6,897 nt of DNA, taken from Clostridia bacterium (GTDB lineage Bacteria > Bacillota > Clostridia > Monoglobales > Monoglobaceae). This document shows, in pieces, positions 4,841 to 6,897 of the stretch. The stretch lies in assembly GCA_017409915.1 (NCBI GenBank), contig JAFQRU010000145.1, positions 1 through 6,897 on the forward strand. Reading direction: 5' to 3'. The translations under genes were made by a program, and so were the position numbers. The stretch's first letter is position 1, and every line of letters begins with the position of its first letter. The notes under the pieces were generated by a model. The model worked only from the letters and a program-made list of their open reading frames with translations, did no database searches and had not been told where the DNA came from.

Positions 4841-5581
4841 CTAAATTTCGTCTTTTTCGTACATTATGATAGGTATTAAAGAACTCGCAACTGTCTCGGT
4901 TCGCAAAATTCTTTTTCCAAGTCCAATTTGATAAATATTATTTCTTTTGGCTTCCTCTGCTTCACTGTCAGAAAAGCCACCCTCCGGCCCGATTATAACG
5001 CCAATGGATTTTCCTTTAAATTCTCCGAGCAATTCTTTCAACCCACGCCTTCCTTCATGACCTAAAACCTCATAAGGCATAATGGCTAAATCAAGCTCTT
5101 TAAGCATCAAAAGGGATGTTTGGTAGTCAACAGGCTCTATAATCTCAGGAATAACGCTTCTTCCACATTGTTTAGAAGCTTCAACAGAGACTTTATTCCA
5201 TCTCTTTGTTTTGTCCGCTTTTCCTTTATTATCGAGCTTAACCACGCATCGTTGCATCTCTACGGGGATTATTTTATATACACCCAACTCAACACATTTT
5301 TGGATTATAGTTTCCATCTTCCCGGACTTTGGGATTCCCTGGAAAATATAGACCTTTATGTCAGGCTCAGTATCCGAGATTTTTGAAGAAACAATTGACG
5401 CAATACACTCCTTAGGACTTATCTCGTCAAGTCTTGCAACATAGTCTTTTCCGCTTCCGTCAAAAACAATGATTTCCTCCCCGATTTCCATTCTTAAAAC
5501 TTTGGAAATATGGGACGCATCTTCAATAATCCTTACTTTTCCGTCAATGATGTTTTCAGGGTCGGTAAAAAACCGCCGCAT
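4841..5581 (-). CDS. rsmE: 16S rRNA (uracil1498-N3)-methyltransferase RsmE
   Basis: 246 residues, the usual length. RsmE is a SPOUT-class enzyme that methylates N3 of U1498 in helix 44 of 16S rRNA using S-adenosylmethionine. Visible family motifs: a PUA-like N-terminal domain beginning MRRFF with HISKVLRM (24-31), KCVELGVYKIIPV (95-107), RWNKVSVEASKQCGRS (127-142), the IGPEGGF loop (197-203), and LGKRILRTETV (221-231), which form the knotted SAM site. ATG 5581 follows GAGGTGG. It has its own extended -10 promoter (5612-5640), although prmA upstream may also read into it. Its stop is TAG, and the next gene's AGGAGG starts inside it. The prmA-rsmE order is the same as in the dnaK operon of Bacillus and Clostridia. 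Confidence 0.96.
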   Translation of the reverse strand: MRRFFTDPENIIDGKVRIIEDASHISKVLRMEIGEEIIVFDGSGKDYVARLDEISPKECIASIVSSKISDTEPDIKVYIFQGIPKSGKMETIIQKCVELGVYKIIPVEMQRCVVKLDNKGKADKTKRWNKVSVEASKQCGRSVIPEIIEPVDYQTSLLMLKELDLAIMPYEVLGHEGRRGLKELLGEFKGKSIGVIIGPEGGFSDSEAEEAKRNNIYQIGLGKRILRTETVASSLIPIIMYEKDEI

Positions 5582-5611
5582 AATGCCACCTCTTAAAATA
5601 CATATATGCCT

Positions 5612-5640
5612 AGTATATCATTTTCTTTCAATTATTGCAA
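5612..5640 (-). promoter_or_regulatory. Sigma-A promoter of rsmE
   Basis: On the minus strand TTGCAA (5640-5635, 4 of 6 consensus bases), a 17-nt spacer, and TATACT (5617-5612) preceded by TGA (extended -10). Transcription would begin near 5605, about 24 nt before the rsmE ATG. It lets the rsmE-TM-DHHW genes be expressed apart from the heat-shock genes. Confidence 0.75.
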
Positions 5641-5686
5641 GAGTAAATTGAAAAATTTATTGAATTTATACAATATAATTACAATT

Positions 5687-6649
5687 TTATTTACAAATAA
5701 TTGCACTCCATTCGTTTCTTACTCTTATATTTTGACAAATTAACCCTTCTTTTTCAAGAGCTTCCTTTACCTCGCTCTGCCGTTCATTTATAATTCCGGA
5801 GCAGATAAAGGTGCCGTTTTCCTTCATAAAATCTTTTATAAAAGGCGCAATTGCAATTATAACATCAGAAACAATATTTGCAACAACAATATCATATCCA
5901 TTGCCGATTTTATCTCTTAATTCTGAATCACTGGTTATATCTCCTGCATAACCAACCATTTTATCCTCATCTAACTTATTAAGAGCAAGATTAGAAAAAG
6001 CAACCTCTACTGCCTTATCGTCAATATCAACAGCTGTTGCACTTTTCGCACCAAGCAGAAGGCTTATTACAGATAAAATTCCTGAGCCGCAACCAAGGTC
6101 CAAAAGGGTATCGTTTGGTTTTATAGCCTTTTCAATTTCCTCAATACACATCTGTGTACTTTCGTGAGAGCCGGTTCCAAAGCTTAACCCTGGATTTATA
6201 GTGAAAATAACGCGATTTTCAGGGTTTTTAACCCCTTCCTGCTCCCATTCGGGAACTATTAATACTTTCTCGCCAAGAGGCAACGGATGGAAAAATTTCT
6301 TCCAGTTTTCAGACCAATCTTCATCCTTTACATTGTTAACAAAAATTTCAAGGCTGCCATATTCGTCAGTTGATTTTTTAAGATTTTCTATAACATTTCT
6401 TGCAAGAGAGAGCGTTTCTGCACCATTTGCATCATCAGGCAAATAAAAGGTGATTGAAGAGTCTGCCGTCGTAAGACGCTGTAACTCCTCATCAACATAA
6501 TCCCAATATTTTCTGTTGTTTTCAAGGAACTGAGCAAAATCTTCTTTATCACTTATAACTATTCCGCTTATTCCAATATTGTATAGTACCCCCGTAAGAG
6601 GCTCAATTCCACTTGAATTGGTTATGATTTTAACTTCAATCCATTCCAT
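5687..6649 (-). CDS. prmA: Ribosomal protein L11 methyltransferase PrmA
   Basis: 320 residues, slightly longer than E. coli PrmA (293) and close to Firmicutes versions. It trimethylates amino groups of ribosomal protein L11 using S-adenosylmethionine. The N-terminal L11-recognition domain (about 1-100) begins MEWIEVKI, the linker has DEDWSENWKKFFHPL (109-123), and a class I methyltransferase domain follows: NPGLSFGTGSHEST (152-165), motif I LDLGCGSG (183-190), the acidic ribose-binding VDID (207-210) and VANIVSD (256-262), the usual motif IV position. ATG 6649 is preceded by AAGGAGA (6663-6657) at 7 nt. It follows dnaJ with only a hairpin between. No strong terminator follows its stop; the spacer before rsmE is AT-rich and carries the rsmE promoter. 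Confidence 0.96.
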   Translation of the reverse strand: MEWIEVKIITNSSGIEPLTGVLYNIGISGIVISDKEDFAQFLENNRKYWDYVDEELQRLTTADSSITFYLPDDANGAETLSLARNVIENLKKSTDEYGSLEIFVNNVKDEDWSENWKKFFHPLPLGEKVLIVPEWEQEGVKNPENRVIFTINPGLSFGTGSHESTQMCIEEIEKAIKPNDTLLDLGCGSGILSVISLLLGAKSATAVDIDDKAVEVAFSNLALNKLDEDKMVGYAGDITSDSELRDKIGNGYDIVVANIVSDVIIAIAPFIKDFMKENGTFICSGIINERQSEVKEALEKEGLICQNIRVRNEWSAIICK

Positions 6650-6668
6650 TTTTCTGTCTCCTTAACCC

Positions 6669-6696
6669 AAAATTCCGCCATACAAAGTATGACGGA
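6669..6696 (-). terminator. Hairpin between dnaJ and prmA (weak terminator or attenuator)
   Basis: On the minus strand TCCGTCATAC (6696-6687) pairs with GTATGGCGGA (6683-6674) through 10 bp with one G-U pair and a TTT loop, followed by ATTTTGGG. The T run is short, so termination is probably partial. The prmA ribosome binding site lies 5 nt further on, leaving no space for a promoter; prmA should be expressed by read-through from dnaJ. Confidence 0.7.
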
Positions 6697-6702
6697 TTTT
6701 GT

Positions 6703-6897
6703 TTATTTGAATTTATCTTTCATTGAATCAAAAAATGTCTTTCTTTTTGCGTATTTGCCTGCCCCAACGCTTTCACCGAACTGTCTTAAAAGGTCTTTTT
6801 GCTCGCTATTTAACCCCTTTGGAGTTTCAACAATAATCTTGACATACTGGTCGCCTCGAGCTCCGCCTCCATAAAGCTTGGGAACTCCTCTTCCTCG
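6703..6897 (-). CDS. dnaJ: Chaperone DnaJ (Hsp40), C-terminal end only
   Basis: The last 64 codons and stop TAA (6705-6703); the gene continues beyond the right edge. Visible are RGRGVPKLYGGGARGDQYVK and, after it, IVETPKGLNSEQKDLLRQF. These match the end of the second client-binding barrel and the start of the dimerisation tail of DnaJ. The J domain and zinc-finger domain are outside the window. DnaJ delivers unfolded proteins to DnaK and stimulates its ATPase in the cytoplasm. Position just before prmA and rsmE matches the Firmicutes order dnaK-dnaJ-prmA-rsmE and supports the assignment. The tail ends in a Lys-rich stretch finishing DKFK. Confidence 0.93.
   Translation of the reverse strand, partial: RGRGVPKLYGGGARGDQYVKIIVETPKGLNSEQKDLLRQFGESVGAGKYAKRKTFFDSMKDKFK

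Noticed and set aside
6689..6874. Plus-strand open frame at the right edge
   Set aside because: The minus strand encodes a recognisable DnaJ C-terminus, so this is an antisense shadow.

Overview
The window is a low-GC, Gram-positive-type chromosomal segment, most likely from an anaerobic member of the Clostridia (Firmicutes). The signs are AT-rich spacers, strong AGGAGG-like ribosome binding sites, sigma-A promoters with TATAAT/TATACT boxes, a smpB-ssrA pair, and a dnaJ-prmA-rsmE order that matches the tail of the Firmicutes dnaK heat-shock operon. A more precise taxon cannot be read from these 6.9 kb. Almost everything is on the minus strand; only the gene tail at the left edge is on the plus strand.

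Layout, left to right. 1-146 (+) is the end of an aminoglycoside-phosphotransferase-fold sugar kinase (NahK-like), followed by an intrinsic terminator. 196-304 is a non-coding tail with hairpins. 344-692 (-) is a complete tmRNA with an encoded CCA and a perfect 12-bp terminator hairpin beyond its 3' end. 697-1164 (-) is smpB, only 4 nt upstream of the tmRNA 5' end and driven by a near-consensus promoter. 1281-2255 (-) is a complete tyrosine recombinase of the XerC/XerD type with its own promoter and, in its leader, a perfect 12-6-12 dyad. 2361-2855 is a gene-poor, very AT-rich stretch containing a more GC-rich island of unknown nature.

2885-4264 (-) is a secreted or anchored protein joining a copper-amine-oxidase-N-like domain to a DHHW domain. 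4316-4828 (-) is a four-helix membrane protein of unknown function. 4841-5581 (-) is rsmE, 5687-6649 (-) is prmA, and 6703-6897 (-) is the C-terminal end of dnaJ.

Functionally there are three themes. The first is protein quality control and ribosome rescue (DnaJ; tmRNA with SmpB). The second is modification of the translation machinery (PrmA on L11, RsmE on 16S rRNA). The third is a possible cell-envelope pair (four-TM protein and DHHW protein) transcribed after rsmE. In transcription order (right to left) the units appear to be dnaJ>prmA, then rsmE>TM protein>DHHW from a new promoter, then xer, then smpB>ssrA.

Two junctions (dnaJ/prmA and TM/DHHW) have a terminator-like hairpin only a few nucleotides before the next gene's ribosome binding site. 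This suggests attenuated read-through rather than separate units. No CRISPR array, insertion sequence or complete new defence system is visible. The least explained items are the dyad before the recombinase gene, the island at about 2664-2855, and the structured tail after the tmRNA.
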